Source of the DNA: Plenodomus lindquistii | Lineage: Eukaryota > Ascomycota > Dothideomycetes > Pleosporales > Leptosphaeriaceae | Assembly (NCBI GenBank): GCA_025504975.1 | Contig: JANUWI010000002.1 | Location: 310,001-374,000 of the forward strand | Direction: 5' to 3' | DNA length: 64,000 nucleotides | Shown here: positions 21,831 through 33,058 of the stretch, piece after piece | Layout: each line of letters begins with the position of its first letter | How positions within the stretch are numbered: position 1 is the first letter of the stretch | The notes under the pieces: generated by a model | Databases searched by the model: none | What the model saw: only the letters and a program-made list of their open reading frames with translations | Told to the model about the DNA's origin: nothing | Translations under genes and position numbers: made by a program

Positions 21831-23290
21831 GCCGGCGGCCAACAGCAGTGCAGTGCAGTCCTGGTGCCAATGGGCCGTACACCAGACGCAGGCAGGCAGG
21901 CAGGCAGGCAGTGAGTTTAGTAGACACGGGCGATGTAGATATGGCAGCAGATCAAGCAGCGCAGAAAAGGGCCAGGGCAGGGCAGGGCAGGGTCTGTTGG
22001 TCTGTTGCGTGCGGTAGCGGAGGACAAAGGACGAGGGGAATGCGGGATGCAGTCCGCGACACCATGCGCAAGACTTGCACACACACACACACACAGTAAA
22101 TACACGTCTCACAAGTGCCTTGCACGTCTCCCGCGTCTGGGCCGCTCCCTCTTCTTGTACCGACGACGGCGACGGCGAAGGGCAGGCAAGCCATGACCAT
22201 GATGACCGACCGACCGTGGCCGTGGCCCCCCAGAGCAGTGCCCATGCATGGATAGTACCGTGTACCCCTGTCCACCCTGCGGTGCACTCTCTCCACGACA
22301 TACAATTCCACCGTACGAGTACGCCACCACAGGCATTGACCCTCGTGCACTGCACTTGCATCACGCACCGGGCGACGTTGCGGCCGCCTATGCATGTTTC
22401 AAGATTCAACAGGCACGTCAGGCACGTCAGGCACATTCTAGCGCCCATCTCTTGCCCTCGTCACAACTCAATATCGAGGCGCATCCCCTTCCCAACACGA
22501 CCTGCCGCATTGCCAACACTGCAGGCCCGCTGGTCTGCTCTGCGCAATTAATGACTTGTTTCTCTGCAACAGCCATGCATGCCGTGCCACTGCACTCTGA
22601 CGTTCCCTGCACCGTCATCTCTTCATGCACCTCCATCATTCAATTACTCGAGCAAGCCACATCCCGCCGCAAGTGCTCCGCGAACCAGTCTGCTGGAACG
22701 CCCTTTTTTTTTTGGCTTTGGCTTTGGCTTTGGCTTTGATCCCACCAGTGCTCGTCCACTCTTTTTTTCGCTTAGCGCCTCACTGTTGCTCGCCCTATGT
22801 ACTTCTATTCCTCTTGTGCCCTCCCCTTTTCCGCCACCACTTCCTCGACCTCCCCCCGCGTCATCGTATCTGTCCATTGCCAAGACTACCATTGTCTCCT
22901 TTGCACGTCTATGCATCGGGCCATCTACCCTTGTTCTAGAAGCTGCAAGTACCCTGCCTCGATGCGTCGCTTGAATCTTGCAGTCTTTTGTCATACACCA
23001 CGACTCGCGCTGTGACGCCGATCAACAACGTGACCCTTCTCATTGTTTTCCTCGCTCATCGTCCATCATCATGTGACGTAGCCATATACATACATGTCGT
23101 CCTACATAAACAATCTGATCTGTGCCGTGGGGCTGCCAATAATCATGTGTGAACCGCATCTCGCTACAAATCAATCTACAACACCAGGGTATATAACCAT
23201 CCTCCTCCCATGTACTTTCTGTCCCAACTCCAAGCAAACACCTTGAAGCATCTGACCTTTTGTTCAAACTTCGCCATCTCTCTTCATGTC
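21831..23290. other. Upstream/intergenic region with many microsatellites
   Basis: Between the ERF4-like gene and the TMEM198-like gene. It has a CAGG array (about 21886-21911), GGGCA units (about 21970-21992), a CA array (22076-22095) and a GGCTTT hexamer array (22709-22738). One long minus-strand frame covers the first 600 bp, but its translation mirrors these repeats. It presumably includes the ERF4 5' UTR and possibly a first small exon that I cannot place. Confidence 0.5.
22709..22738. repeat. GGCTTT hexamer tandem repeat after a T run
   Basis: A run of about ten T followed by four GGCTTT units, giving a strand-biased pyrimidine/keto tract. Non-coding context. Confidence 0.85.
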
Positions 23291-26200
23291 TCAACTGCGT
23301 TTGTTCGCATCGGCCTGCATTCTGCGCATGGCCTCTCGATGAGCATCCAACATCTGCCCACTGCGCATCATATTCTCCATCTGAGACGCTCGCTGTTGTC
23401 GTTGCAGCTCACGATGTTGTCGCTCCAGCTCCTTTTGACGCCGTTCATTCAACAATGCCTGGTGTTGTTGTTCTGCAATAAAAGCAGCAGTCTGAGGTGG
23501 CGTAACGTCTCGCATGTTATCTCTCCATCCTGTATACAGCTGTTCGCGCTTTTGATTCGTCTGTGAATTGCTGCTTCGCTTCGGCTGATGCGAGTCGAAT
23601 CCTGGTTGTGCGCCTTTTGCAGACCAGCCCTTATTCTGCCACTTCTGCGATGTCGAAGGTGGACCTTTGCGCTGGGATGCGCTAGATGTCTGGTGCTGGA
23701 GCGTCGACATGCCTTTCTTCTGTTGCTGCAAAATCTGTCGTCGCTGGGCTAGTGTCATATTCTCCGTCTCCTTCTGTTCTACCAAAAGATTTGCGGCTGA
23801 CGTCTGAGGCGTCAATGATTGAGATGACACCCGATTCCTTATAAGACTCTCACGCTGGCCCATCAAAGTGTTACTTGGCAGCGGGGCGAGTACGTCTACC
23901 TGCGTACTTGAGCTTAACCGTGATATATTGCGTATTGGTACGGCAGGCGGTGATTGAGTCCATACTGGCTGACCCACTGAAGAGGTTTGAGAGAAAGCAG
24001 AGGCGGATCGTACCAGATCATGACTGCTATCTCCCTGAGTGGTGCCTTCACGTGATGTTCTTCTCGATGTTCTCTTGCTTCCCATCAATGGTGAAGCCAA
24101 TTCATCGCTAATAGGTGCGGGTACCTCTCTTGGAAGACCTTTTGCAAGTGCAATGCCTGGAGAATCCGGTACGTCAAGGTCTTCAAGGCTGGGCTTCTCC
24201 GCTGCCTCCAGGTGCTTGGCCCATTCATTTGTACGATAGGACTGTGCGACTTTCGAAAGTCTTGCCGGTAGCATTCCATTCCGCAAACTGCCCACATGGG
24301 ATTCAGCTCGCTCTGCTTGAGTGGGCGTCGTCGATTGTGCATCCTTTGATTGTAAATTGTCCTGTTCTTCTACCACGCCTGGAACCAATGTGTCAGCTCG
24401 GACTCGTGACTCCTGTCGTGTCAATTGCTCTTGCGGTGAATCCTCTGGCTGGGGGTTAGTGCTGGGGGCCAGAGGTTGTTGGACTGTCATGTGCGACTCT
24501 GTAATCACAGGTGCCGTATCAGCAGTCGACTTGTCTGCCTCATGTCTTTCCTCAAGAGGTAATGAGGCGGCGACTGCCTGCCTTGTAGACGATTGCGTTT
24601 CCACGTCCTGCTTCAGGGCATCAACATCCTCAAGAGGTGTCGAATGACGCTCGTCCAAGGGCGAATGAGGCGGGGATTCTTGGTGCAAAGAATTGATATC
24701 GTTGTCATTGTCCAACGTAGCTGCAACTGACGACGCTAGGTCGTCACCTTCCGCGTCACTGATCAAGGTTTCCCGCGAGTAGGCGGCACCATACGAGGCG
24801 CGGAACTTCATCGCAGACATGTCCGAAATTCGTTTTGACATTGGCCTAAGGTCGTGACCGTCGGTTTCACCCGAGTCAGGAATGGCAGACACCGATGTGT
24901 TGTCATCTGCGCTGTTGGCGTCGTCTTCCGTGGGTACGACAAATGGCAGCGGGATGACAGTCGGGGGTGGGGGTGGAGATGATTCCTTGCTGCTTTTTAT
25001 CTCTATTGACGCAGCGTGAGTAGTCTGTTGTTCCACTGGGTTTCCGTGACCATCGATCTGGCGAATATCATCGTCATTGAGGACGCTGATAGTAACCGTA
25101 GTACCTGCAGGTGTATCGCCATCTAGGGTCTGTGTGACGCCGCCCTTCTTTAAGTTGACCAGTTCCACACTATCGTGCCCAGAGATTTCGGTTTCACGAA
25201 TGCTGATTGAACCTTTGGGCCCAGCAGTGGAAGAGCTAATGCTGTAGTCCTGTACGCTCTTATCGCCATTACCATAAGTGGCTTCCCATTGCGCTCGCTC
25301 CTTGTGGAAATCATCCTCGATCTTGCGTCCAAGGGCTTCCTCTTCACGTTCTTGATCTTGTTGCTTCTCGAGTTGTTGAGCAGCACTGTTTGCACGATGC
25401 TCCTGGACAATTTTCCATACACGCAGCTGTGATATAACCCCAAAGACAGCAATTATTACGACTCCTGCCAACTCGGCTTTGATGTTCTTGGTGACTGGAT
25501 AGGTATTGGTATTTAGGGGAAATACATCGTCGTTTAGATCTGCACAGGTCAGCGACCAACCAATGTGATGTTGGCGGAGGCGTACTCCATAGATATAGCC
25601 AAAATTCTTTCCAACCTGAGCTGGCTAGGCAGTCGATGCCGAGGATAGCGACCGTTGCGCCTGAGAAAGCGATTGATGCAATTAGGCCGTGATTCCGTGT
25701 GTAGTGGCTGAAAGACAAAGAGTAGCCTCCCGCGCTCATACATCCGATGAAGATCGCACGACCCGTGGTTGATGAGATCAGACCTCCGTCTTTCAGACTA
25801 AGGAACCACATGCTAAGGCAGAATCCACCTAGCAAGCAGCCAAAGCCTTCCGTGATGTCTGAAAAGACCAATGATAACGCTCCAAAGATGACTCCGGTAA
25901 TGAAAGCTGCCACGAAGAAGCCCCCTTGCACCGCATGAGAGACCGGTGGACTCATCAAATACACGATTAGCACTGACACTGCCAGTGCGGTGAGATATGC
26001 TGCAGATCCGAACACATAAACCCTAATCATGGTCAAAGGACGGTACAGTCATTGACTTGCACCACTTACCACTTGTTCTTGATCCCAATGATACCATATA
26101 CTAAGCCACTGAGAAGTAAGATTACGCCACTTAATCCCATGGCAGGAGTGAGCTTGGGCTGTAGAGGCAGCTTGTTCTCAGAAGCGGCATCTGGGAATTT

Positions 26201-26547
26201 CCGTCAGAACTATCGTGTTGCCATACGTCAATCAACATACTAGCAGTGCTCAAAGGGACCGACTTGTCAGTGGTAGATGTGGACGGGACATGACTTGTAA
26301 TGGTTGAAGATGGCACGTCTGACGATTTGGTCGTGAGAATTATGGTAGAAGCGCGAGCAGACTTGAGCTCTGCAGTAGACGATGAAGGCGTGGCTGTAGG
26401 TTGAGCAGATCGAACGCCGCTTCCTGACTGTGTCTCGATCTGGTTGTCATCTTGCCGGCGCACCGCAGCACGTGGCGCCGCTACCACTGAATGTATGCAA
26501 AAGATGAGCGCAACGAATGCGACAAGAAGACGCATTGACGACCGCAT
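23291..26547 (-). CDS. Large TMEM198/DUF4203-type multipass membrane protein
   Basis: Four exons: 26241-26547, 26070-26190, 25586-26022 and 23291-25539, encoding 1037 residues. An N-terminal signal peptide (MRSSMRLLVAFVALIFCIHSV) is followed by a Ser/Thr-rich lumenal segment. About seven hydrophobic spans come next: MGLSGVILLLSGLVYGIIG, TALAVSVLIVYLMS, GGFFVAAFITGVIFGALSLVF, GCLLGGFCLSMWF, GRAIFIGCMSAGG, GLIASIAFSGATVAILGIDC and AGVVIIAVFGVI. This pattern resembles the TMEM198/TM7SF3 (DUF4203) fold. After the last span comes a cytosolic tail of about 720 residues: first a charged coiled coil (QQLEKQQDQEREEEALGRK), then Ser/Pro-rich disorder, and a Gln/Arg-rich coiled coil near the end (RRQKELERQHRELQRQQRAS). 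Animal TMEM198 proteins are much shorter, so the tail is the unusual part. Function unknown. The introns are 46-50 nt. Confidence 0.82.
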
Positions 26548-28239
26548 GGTGTTGGATGAATAGTTGTTACTGTAAAAGAAGGTGAAGAAAACACATTGAA
26601 AGATTATGATTATGACGTTGACGTCTCCGAAGAAGGTCTGGTATACGGAAATGGGAAAGTGCGAACGTAAGAGGAGATGGCGAGAGCGACAAGCGCAAGT
26701 GTGCCACACTGCGGGAAGGAGCAAAGATGGCGTAGGTAAAGACCGTGGGTGTCGTAATCGCAGAGTCAAGGAACGTAAGTGGTCGGCGGGGACATGGACG
26801 ACGAGCAAGTTGTGGTATTGGCAAGAGGATGCAGAAGCACGAGGGAGGAAAGCGCAGGCTGGGGTGCATGTGTCAATCATATCATGTCGGCACGTCTTGA
26901 CAGGATGGGCAGCCTGTTTCGCGAAGCGAGAGGCTTCTTTGGGCAAGCTGAAGCATCGAGAGCCGTCAGGCATGGCCTTCCGGGGGCATCCAGGGTGCAA
27001 CTGGTGACAATTAGGCGTGGTGTGGTCCTCGGAAAGCCTACAGGGAGATTGCAATCACCAAAACTAGCGCAAGTATCGAGAGGCAGAAAAAGGCCACCAG
27101 CCAATGAATTCAGATGCAGTGCCGCCACTGCTAAGACACCAAGGGAGAGGTGTTGAACCAGCCCAGACAGCAGAGGTGGTCTCTGAAGATGCGTGCGTGG
27201 CCCAGCGCAATAGGCTGCAGTCTCGAAGGCGCATTTGCATGATGTGTGTATGTTGCAAGCAGTGGCAGGGAACAGGATGCGTTTGGATTGAGTGGACGCG
27301 ACTGGGTTAGCGTGCAGCAGATCAAGGTCAGAGCGGGCTATGCGATTCGTAGGGCTGTGCCTCCGCTTGCATCAGGGGTGCCGTCAAGCTTTTCTTGTGC
27401 ATGAAATCCAATGCACATGCATAACTTGTCCTCCGTGTCTCCATCCGTCATCAAATATGGTTTGATCGCTGTGATCCATACATCGCAAGGTTGAGTCTTT
27501 CGTAAGCACCGCTAGAGTCTCCGAAGAAGCTGAGCAAGAGGGCGAACGGCGTAACAGTTCACCATGTTGGAACGCGTTGGACAAAAGAGCAGACGGCAGC
27601 ATGAATGCACTGACACTGATCTGCCTGCCCAGAAAAATTGCTAGCCTCTAGGCCGAAGATCCCGATCAAACTACAGTCGTTTTTGAAAAGGGTCGCCATT
27701 ACAAGTTAGCGTTCCCGAGGTCAATCGACAATCTCTCAGTCCGTTGCTTGTTCTCAAGACACCGTCACTATCTCTAGCAAGTATACCCGTAAGACGAGCA
27801 TTCGCCAGCCTATAGTGCCCCATGCACGTTACAGCATTAGACACTCGTAACACCACGACACTCCCTTCATGAACATGCTGCGATTACACTGGCTGTGTAG
27901 AGATGGTGGGCGCGCCTTATCCTCGATTCCTCGACAGGGCTTGCGACAAGCACTATTATTGCAGCCGCTTTCGTGACGGGCGGAAAAACCCAGCTCACAG
28001 TATTCGTCTTGGCATATTGACTTTTGATTTTTTGTTTCACAAGGGCGCTCCAGAATGGTCTGTGGTAGTGAATATATTGAGCCGAATCCTCTGATCATTC
28101 ACGTTGTCACAGGTATAGATAGGATGCAATTTTAGAGAACGCTTGTGCCACTTATCGAAGCGTATTCCTCTAGCAAACTCTGTATATTGAAGCTGACGAC
28201 AGTGCTGATGCCGCGCCGCGCCATCGTGTGCCGACAACC
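26548..28239. other. Intergenic region upstream of the TMEM198-like gene
   Basis: 1.7 kb between the start of the TMEM198-like gene and the stop of GSH2, both on the minus strand. Short open frames only; the minus frame near 26,570-27,050 is an artefact of the 5' flank. No repeats or mobile element recognised. Confidence 0.5.
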
Positions 28240-29790
28240 CTAGCCATCCACCAAGCAACAGCTATCAACGGCGCCGAAACCTGCGGCAACGCCGCCTTCT
28301 TCACTTTGATCACCTTTTGTGCGGAGAAGGTAGCCAGCCTCCCAGCTTTCAAGGATCTCACCCCTCTGACCATCCGCGCTTCCGTTCCGCCATAGACACA
28401 CTCCGTACACGCCCAATTCGCAGATGACACCCCCTTTCTGAAGTTCTCCATTGCGCAGAATGGCATTCTGCAGTGGCGGCGGCTCAATCATCTCCATTAG
28501 GATATATGCTGGCCATTGAGACTTCGGTAGCTTTTCCAGAAACGGGGGAATCGCTTTTCGATAGACGTTGTTCCCACCACCCTCGCGCTGTGGTTTCAGA
28601 ACATAGCGAATAGCTGATGTGGGATTTGTAGCAAGTTCCCTTGCTTGCTGACCAGCCTTACTATCGTCCAGGGGGTATATAGGAGCAAATGTCGCTAGTA
28701 GGCGTGATGCTACCTCCGCATCTGGCAGGAACCGCTTCAGATGTGGCGATTCTGGTGTCGCCAACACCTGCTGGACCTTTTTGCAACCGGCAAGGTGCGT
28801 CAGGATGCTGGGACATTTGATTGCTCGGCTCTTCTCAATGTGAAGCCGGGCCGTCCAGTCTTCTTCTTTTGTATAATCGTCTGGGGAGTAACCTGCGCGA
28901 AAGTACACTGTTGATACTTCATAGACGGTCGAAGGTGAGCTTGGAGGCGTGTATAGTAGTGTTCGATCAGAGTCGAGTCGAGTATGCAACAGTGTCTCTC
29001 CGAAGGGAAGGCGAAAGGTGCGAACGCCATCATTCTCTAGCAAAGCATACTCCACGTGTCTCTGATCAAAGACGTTCCTCTCTGGATCCTGTACGACAAA
29101 AAGAACGCAAAGTGGTCTTGAAGCGCGAGCTGCCCCATATGCTTGATGTGCAACAGCAAGACCTTTGGCGAGGGACGTGGTTGATTTGCTCGAGCGCAAA
29201 GCGTCTTCCTTGATGATCGACGAGACCGAGCTTGGATACGCGTCGGTTTTACAGAGATGTTTGTGCATTGCGGATACCTGTGAGGACAATCCACCAAATG
29301 ATGAAGCAATCGTGTTGAACTCGACCTGCTTCAATCCAAGGGATGAAGTTGCGCCATCCTTTTCCTGATGGACCATGTAATCTGACCGAAACAGGCCCAG
29401 GGAGAGATCTTGAACATATCCTTCTTTTTTTACTTCGAGGTGTGTCCTCCATAGCCGTGCAACGAAGTCGTCGACATCCAGAAGCTCCCCGATAATGTCG
29501 CGTAACCAGTCCTCATCTTGAGAGATTGCAGAATAGAGCTCGTTGTAGGCTTTTTGTATGGTAACGCCCTCCTCAAAACAAGATTTTGGAAAGACACTTG
29601 GGAACAAAGTGACTGGCGCTGTCGCAGCAAGCACACCAGAAGGATCTTGCGATTGCTGGACGAAAGACGGAGCTGGGCGCACCGCTAAACCATGGGCTAT
29701 TGACCAGTCTTTCAAGTTTGACAGAAGAAACGCCTCTTCTCCAATCGACAACTGTGGAGGATATTCGGATAAGTTGATCGTAGCCATCAC
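28240..29790 (-). CDS. GSH2: Glutathione synthetase
   Basis: Catalyses the ATP-dependent addition of glycine to gamma-glutamylcysteine, the last step of glutathione synthesis, in the cytosol. One exon of 516 codons. Family landmarks are LFPSVFPKSCFEEG in the N-terminal part, LGLFRSDYMVH, the substrate-binding KQVEFNTIASSFGGLS, VVQDPERNVFDQRHVEY, the ATP-grasp glycine-rich loop VLKPQREGGGNNVY, ILMEMIEPP, and the C-terminal stretch ending AAGFGAVDSCCLV. Length matches eukaryotic GSH2. Two consecutive ATGs begin the frame (29790 and 29787). It is head-to-head with the SAM-domain gene. Confidence 0.95.
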   Translation of the reverse strand: MMATINLSEYPPQLSIGEEAFLLSNLKDWSIAHGLAVRPAPSFVQQSQDPSGVLAATAPVTLFPSVFPKSCFEEGVTIQKAYNELYSAISQDEDWLRDIIGELLDVDDFVARLWRTHLEVKKEGYVQDLSLGLFRSDYMVHQEKDGATSSLGLKQVEFNTIASSFGGLSSQVSAMHKHLCKTDAYPSSVSSIIKEDALRSSKSTTSLAKGLAVAHQAYGAARASRPLCVLFVVQDPERNVFDQRHVEYALLENDGVRTFRLPFGETLLHTRLDSDRTLLYTPPSSPSTVYEVSTVYFRAGYSPDDYTKEEDWTARLHIEKSRAIKCPSILTHLAGCKKVQQVLATPESPHLKRFLPDAEVASRLLATFAPIYPLDDSKAGQQARELATNPTSAIRYVLKPQREGGGNNVYRKAIPPFLEKLPKSQWPAYILMEMIEPPPLQNAILRNGELQKGGVICELGVYGVCLWRNGSADGQRGEILESWEAGYLLRTKGDQSEEGGVAAGFGAVDSCCLVDG

Positions 29791-30257
29791 TGCTGTTGCC
29801 TTGTCGTGTCTTTGTGTTGTCCTCCACGTTGGTCGTCCGAGACTTTATAAATGCCCCCCGCACTAGGTTAGTGAACTTGCGATGGCCTCATCTGCCCCGC
29901 CAGAGGTTTTGCACTCGCCGACAGAGAGGTCGCCAATCTGCTGTCAAACTTGACGCGAGAAGCCCTTCATCATACCGTACATTTTAACAAGCCAGATTTC
30001 TTGAAGATATTTGCTGAAATTCCCTGCATAAGGCCTCTCTAAGACAACCCGATACGGAGATAATTTTGCCCCTCATCGCGGACTCACGTGATATTGTACC
30101 ACAACTGTGAAACAATGATCGCTCCTGCCCACACAAGATTGTTTGCTCTCACCGCCGTGTGTCTCTCACTACCGTGTGCCTCTCACCACCATACCGCCAT
30201 GTGGATCGAGCGAACCAACTTACGTGGCTCTAGAGAAGAAAGCACTATTTTACATAC
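29791..30257. promoter_or_regulatory. Divergent promoter between GSH2 and the SAM-domain gene
   Basis: 467 bp between opposed start codons. It contains a short imperfect repeat near 30150-30195 (GTGTGTCTCTCAC / CCGTGTGCCTCTCACCACC). No factor site is claimed. Confidence 0.5.
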
Positions 30258-32294
30258 TTGACGACTCCCTGCATACAATACGCCGAGACGCACACACTGT
30301 CCGCCTATTTACAAACTGAGCTGTTATCAGCTCAACTGCTCCGGATGTTGCTTGATGATCCATGGTGCTGGTCTGCCACTGACCTCGTGGCTGAACTCTG
30401 TCATGAAACGGCGCTGCTCGAAGAAACCGGATATCCGCGCGAACAATTCCCCAACCGCGCACTCCTCGAACGTTGCCTCCTCGTCCAAAACATTGACGGT
30501 TCCGCTTTCCTGACAAGATTCGACATTGAGACACTGCGATCTGAGCTGAAGCTAGAGGACCGGGGTCACCGTATAGTACTTGTCTCTTTGATTGAATCGC
30601 TCCGTCAAAGATCTCCTCTGTATGCTCAGAGTCGGGCTACCATGGGCGTGGCATCACTGAACCTGAACCACACACATGATGCAGGACATTTTGAGCTTGG
30701 CGTAGACAATTTTCGCAACCCGCCAGACAGCATTGATGCATTCGGTCGCAAAGGTCAGAGGATCACTCCTATGAATACTGAGCCGCCACGTGAAACACAC
30801 GTTTCAAGCTCGAATACGGGAGTTGGTGATTACAGCCATCTGCTCAAGTGGCAATCTTCACACGACGTTGATGAAGTCGTGGACTTTGCTGCCTCAGACG
30901 AGCTGGAGGACGATTCTCCAGAAGACGAGATCTCAGACGGCCCAGAAGAGGAGGATGATGAAGAGGCCGTTGTGGAGACAGGGAAAGAGGCACAAGCGCG
31001 ATGCAAACTTACTCAAGATGAAATCGCCGACATCATCAACCAGAGTATAGCACAGTATACCGCCCACTGGAAACCTAACAAAGGTGTACCCAGAGAACAA
31101 TGGGTGACGTATGACCCGGAGGCAATGTGGGAGGAAGCCGAGGCCAATCACCAGAGACAACAATTCGTGGAGACTTACGAGGCTGAGATGAAATACTACA
31201 CTCACCGTCTCGATATACTGTGCAATGGGATTGTCAACTTCCCAGGCAACAATGTGGAGGCAATACTTCACCAATGTAAAAATTTAGAAGTGACCGTTAA
31301 CAATCTGGAGCTGGCGGGGTGGCTCTTATCAATCTACGAACTTCCGCCTGAGAGCAACGGTGACGAAGATGTCCACGACGCGGAGGACGCCAACCTGTCT
31401 CCAATCTGGGATCTGAAGAACCATTCGGATTCTGTCAGGGGAGCACGACAGGTCGCTGGACAGGTAGTCAATCTCGGATCACCGCCAGCATCGTCCACCA
31501 GCGAGACAGGAGGGGTCTCATTGCCACGTCACACAACTTTTGATGTTGCTATTGACTTCACAAGCAGTTCACCGATTGTCGAATACTCTCCATCACACCG
31601 AGTGACTTCTCCGGATCAGTTGGTCGCCACAATCGAAGCAAATCCTCCATCTGAACTAGAATCGCTTATACCTTTGCATGGCGCACCGCCCAACGCACAC
31701 TCAAAGCATGGAGAAAATCCCGAGAATGCATCAATCTTGACTGTCCGAGGGTGGAAATGGGAGGACTTGGTCGAAACTCTCGACCGGAAGCGAGTGGTGA
31801 CGAAGGCTATCCATGAGATGCATGAAAATAATCGCGAGGACATGCGCAATCGGCTTGAACTGCTGGCAAGATCGAAGATTGAACGGGAGGTCAAAGCGTA
31901 CATTGATATGCTGGTCAGGAAGGAGTCTCGGATACAAGGCGTACTTGCAAGAGATCTACGCAAGATCGAGACTATGAGTGGCCTGTTCATCTCGTGGTGG
32001 TGTTGCGACAACTACTTCGTGAAGGAACCCTCGAAAAGGCATCTCAAAGAGCTGTTACACTGCATCGAAACAAGATCTTCAGATATCGAGGTTTTCCTCG
32101 ACTATCTCAGCACTGTCATGAACACGACCTTTAGCAAAGAAGCGTTGCGCAACCCTGAGCAGCCATCGCAGGCAGAGATCATCGTTATATCCGATGACGA
32201 GGATGTTCCTAAACCGCCTGGCATTGCGAGACGCAGGACGAGGTCTGGGAAAGAGTCAGGATTGCAGCACTACCCTGCTATTGTCCTTGACTAA
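30258..32294 (+). CDS. SAM-domain protein with C-terminal SUMO-interaction-like motif
   Basis: Single exon, 678 codons. I recognise a sterile-alpha-motif-like domain at about residues 30-115: WSATDLVAELCHE, LLVQNIDGSAFLTRFD, LKLEDRGHRIVLVSLIESLR. A linker holds LLKWQSSHDVDEV, then a strongly acidic block (DELEDDSPEDEISDGPEEEDDEE). Next is an alpha-helical region with KWKPNKGVP-like basic patches and HQCKNLEVTVNNLELAGWLLSIYE. A second helical region follows (RKRVVTKAIHEMHENNREDM, IEREVKAYIDMLVRKE). Near the end lies EIIVISDDEDVP, a hydrophobic core next to acids that fits a SUMO-interacting motif, followed by a basic RRRTRSGK. It resembles the N-terminal half of fungal SAM/DUF7607 proteins, some of which I recall being fused to SNF2 helicases; no helicase follows here. 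Function unknown, probably nuclear. Confidence 0.75.
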   Translation: MTTPCIQYAETHTLSAYLQTELLSAQLLRMLLDDPWCWSATDLVAELCHETALLEETGYPREQFPNRALLERCLLVQNIDGSAFLTRFDIETLRSELKLEDRGHRIVLVSLIESLRQRSPLYAQSRATMGVASLNLNHTHDAGHFELGVDNFRNPPDSIDAFGRKGQRITPMNTEPPRETHVSSSNTGVGDYSHLLKWQSSHDVDEVVDFAASDELEDDSPEDEISDGPEEEDDEEAVVETGKEAQARCKLTQDEIADIINQSIAQYTAHWKPNKGVPREQWVTYDPEAMWEEAEANHQRQQFVETYEAEMKYYTHRLDILCNGIVNFPGNNVEAILHQCKNLEVTVNNLELAGWLLSIYELPPESNGDEDVHDAEDANLSPIWDLKNHSDSVRGARQVAGQVVNLGSPPASSTSETGGVSLPRHTTFDVAIDFTSSSPIVEYSPSHRVTSPDQLVATIEANPPSELESLIPLHGAPPNAHSKHGENPENASILTVRGWKWEDLVETLDRKRVVTKAIHEMHENNREDMRNRLELLARSKIEREVKAYIDMLVRKESRIQGVLARDLRKIETMSGLFISWWCCDNYFVKEPSKRHLKELLHCIETRSSDIEVFLDYLSTVMNTTFSKEALRNPEQPSQAEIIVISDDEDVPKPPGIARRRTRSGKESGLQHYPAIVLD

Positions 32295-32798
32295 CAGCTG
32301 GATTGATGTGATGCTGCAATAGCTGCTGCGTCTGGTGCAGGCTCTCGGCCCACATACCTCGACCGCTCCCACCAAGATCGTTACCGCTGATAGCGAGATG
32401 CTGGTCACTGTCGTTCGTGTGCTAGTCGTATGGTGGGTGACAGTTACACTGGCACAGCGAGCATGGAGCATGGCCCCACCTCGGGCCCGATCAAAGGCGG
32501 CGAACAATCTCCGCGCGAGGAAGACAACTATGTACTAACCATGTATCTATATGAAATATATCTATAACCATGTACACCACGCTCGATAGTACTTTGAAGT
32601 GCCTCATGCGTCATGCCTCGCGACCCGCTATTTTTGGATGAGAAATGACATCTAGACATGCCTATGACCAACATGATCATTCTAGACTACCTATGTGCGG
32701 CGTGCCTCGGCAGCGGAGTCTGAGATGATACGGAACAGAGCTCCAGGCTCGAGCTGGCTAGAGCTGGTCTGTGCTACCAATACTAATCGAGAACTTAT

Positions 32799-33058
32799 GG
32801 CCACCTTCATGACAGTGAAAATGACCGATTCTTGGCATAAGGGCTACGCCCAAGCGTGTAAGGTCAGATATTTAGCAACTGCATTGATACTATAGAAAAT
32901 AGCTGCATCTATAAAAATTCACTCTCTTTTCTAGTCCTAGCTCTAAGAACAACCTATAGATGTTGCCTTCGGTGTTGTTTACTAGATTGTTTGGTAGGGC
33001 GCGGTATCAGCAGGGCATGCCAAGAATCGGATATTTTCACTGTCATGGAGGTGTGGCC
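32799..33058. mobile_element. MITE-like relic with about 40-bp terminal inverted repeats
   Basis: Left arm 32799-32838 and right arm 33017-33058 are imperfect reverse complements, with conserved cores CATGACAGTGAAAAT and CCGATTCTTGGCAT. About 178 bp of AT-rich non-coding DNA lies between them. Size and structure fit a non-autonomous DNA transposon relic. No open frame for a transposase and no clear target-site duplication. A long-hairpin RNA source is an alternative. Confidence 0.5.

Noticed and set aside
21072..21914. 280-codon plus-strand open frame rich in Arg/Gly/Ala
   Set aside because: It is the antisense shadow of the GC-rich Pro/Ser segment of the ERF4-like gene, with no recognisable domain.
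20639..22448. 671-codon minus-strand open frame as one complete protein
   Set aside because: Its upper third translates CA, GGGCA and CAGG repeats into Cys/Val and Pro/Ala runs without protein-like character, and its 3' end reads through a clear intron that restores the ERF4 C-terminus.
26131..27054. 307-codon minus frame starting upstream of the TMEM198-like signal peptide
   Set aside because: The part above 26547 has no coding character, and the natural start is the Met of the signal peptide; the frame also runs into the first intron.
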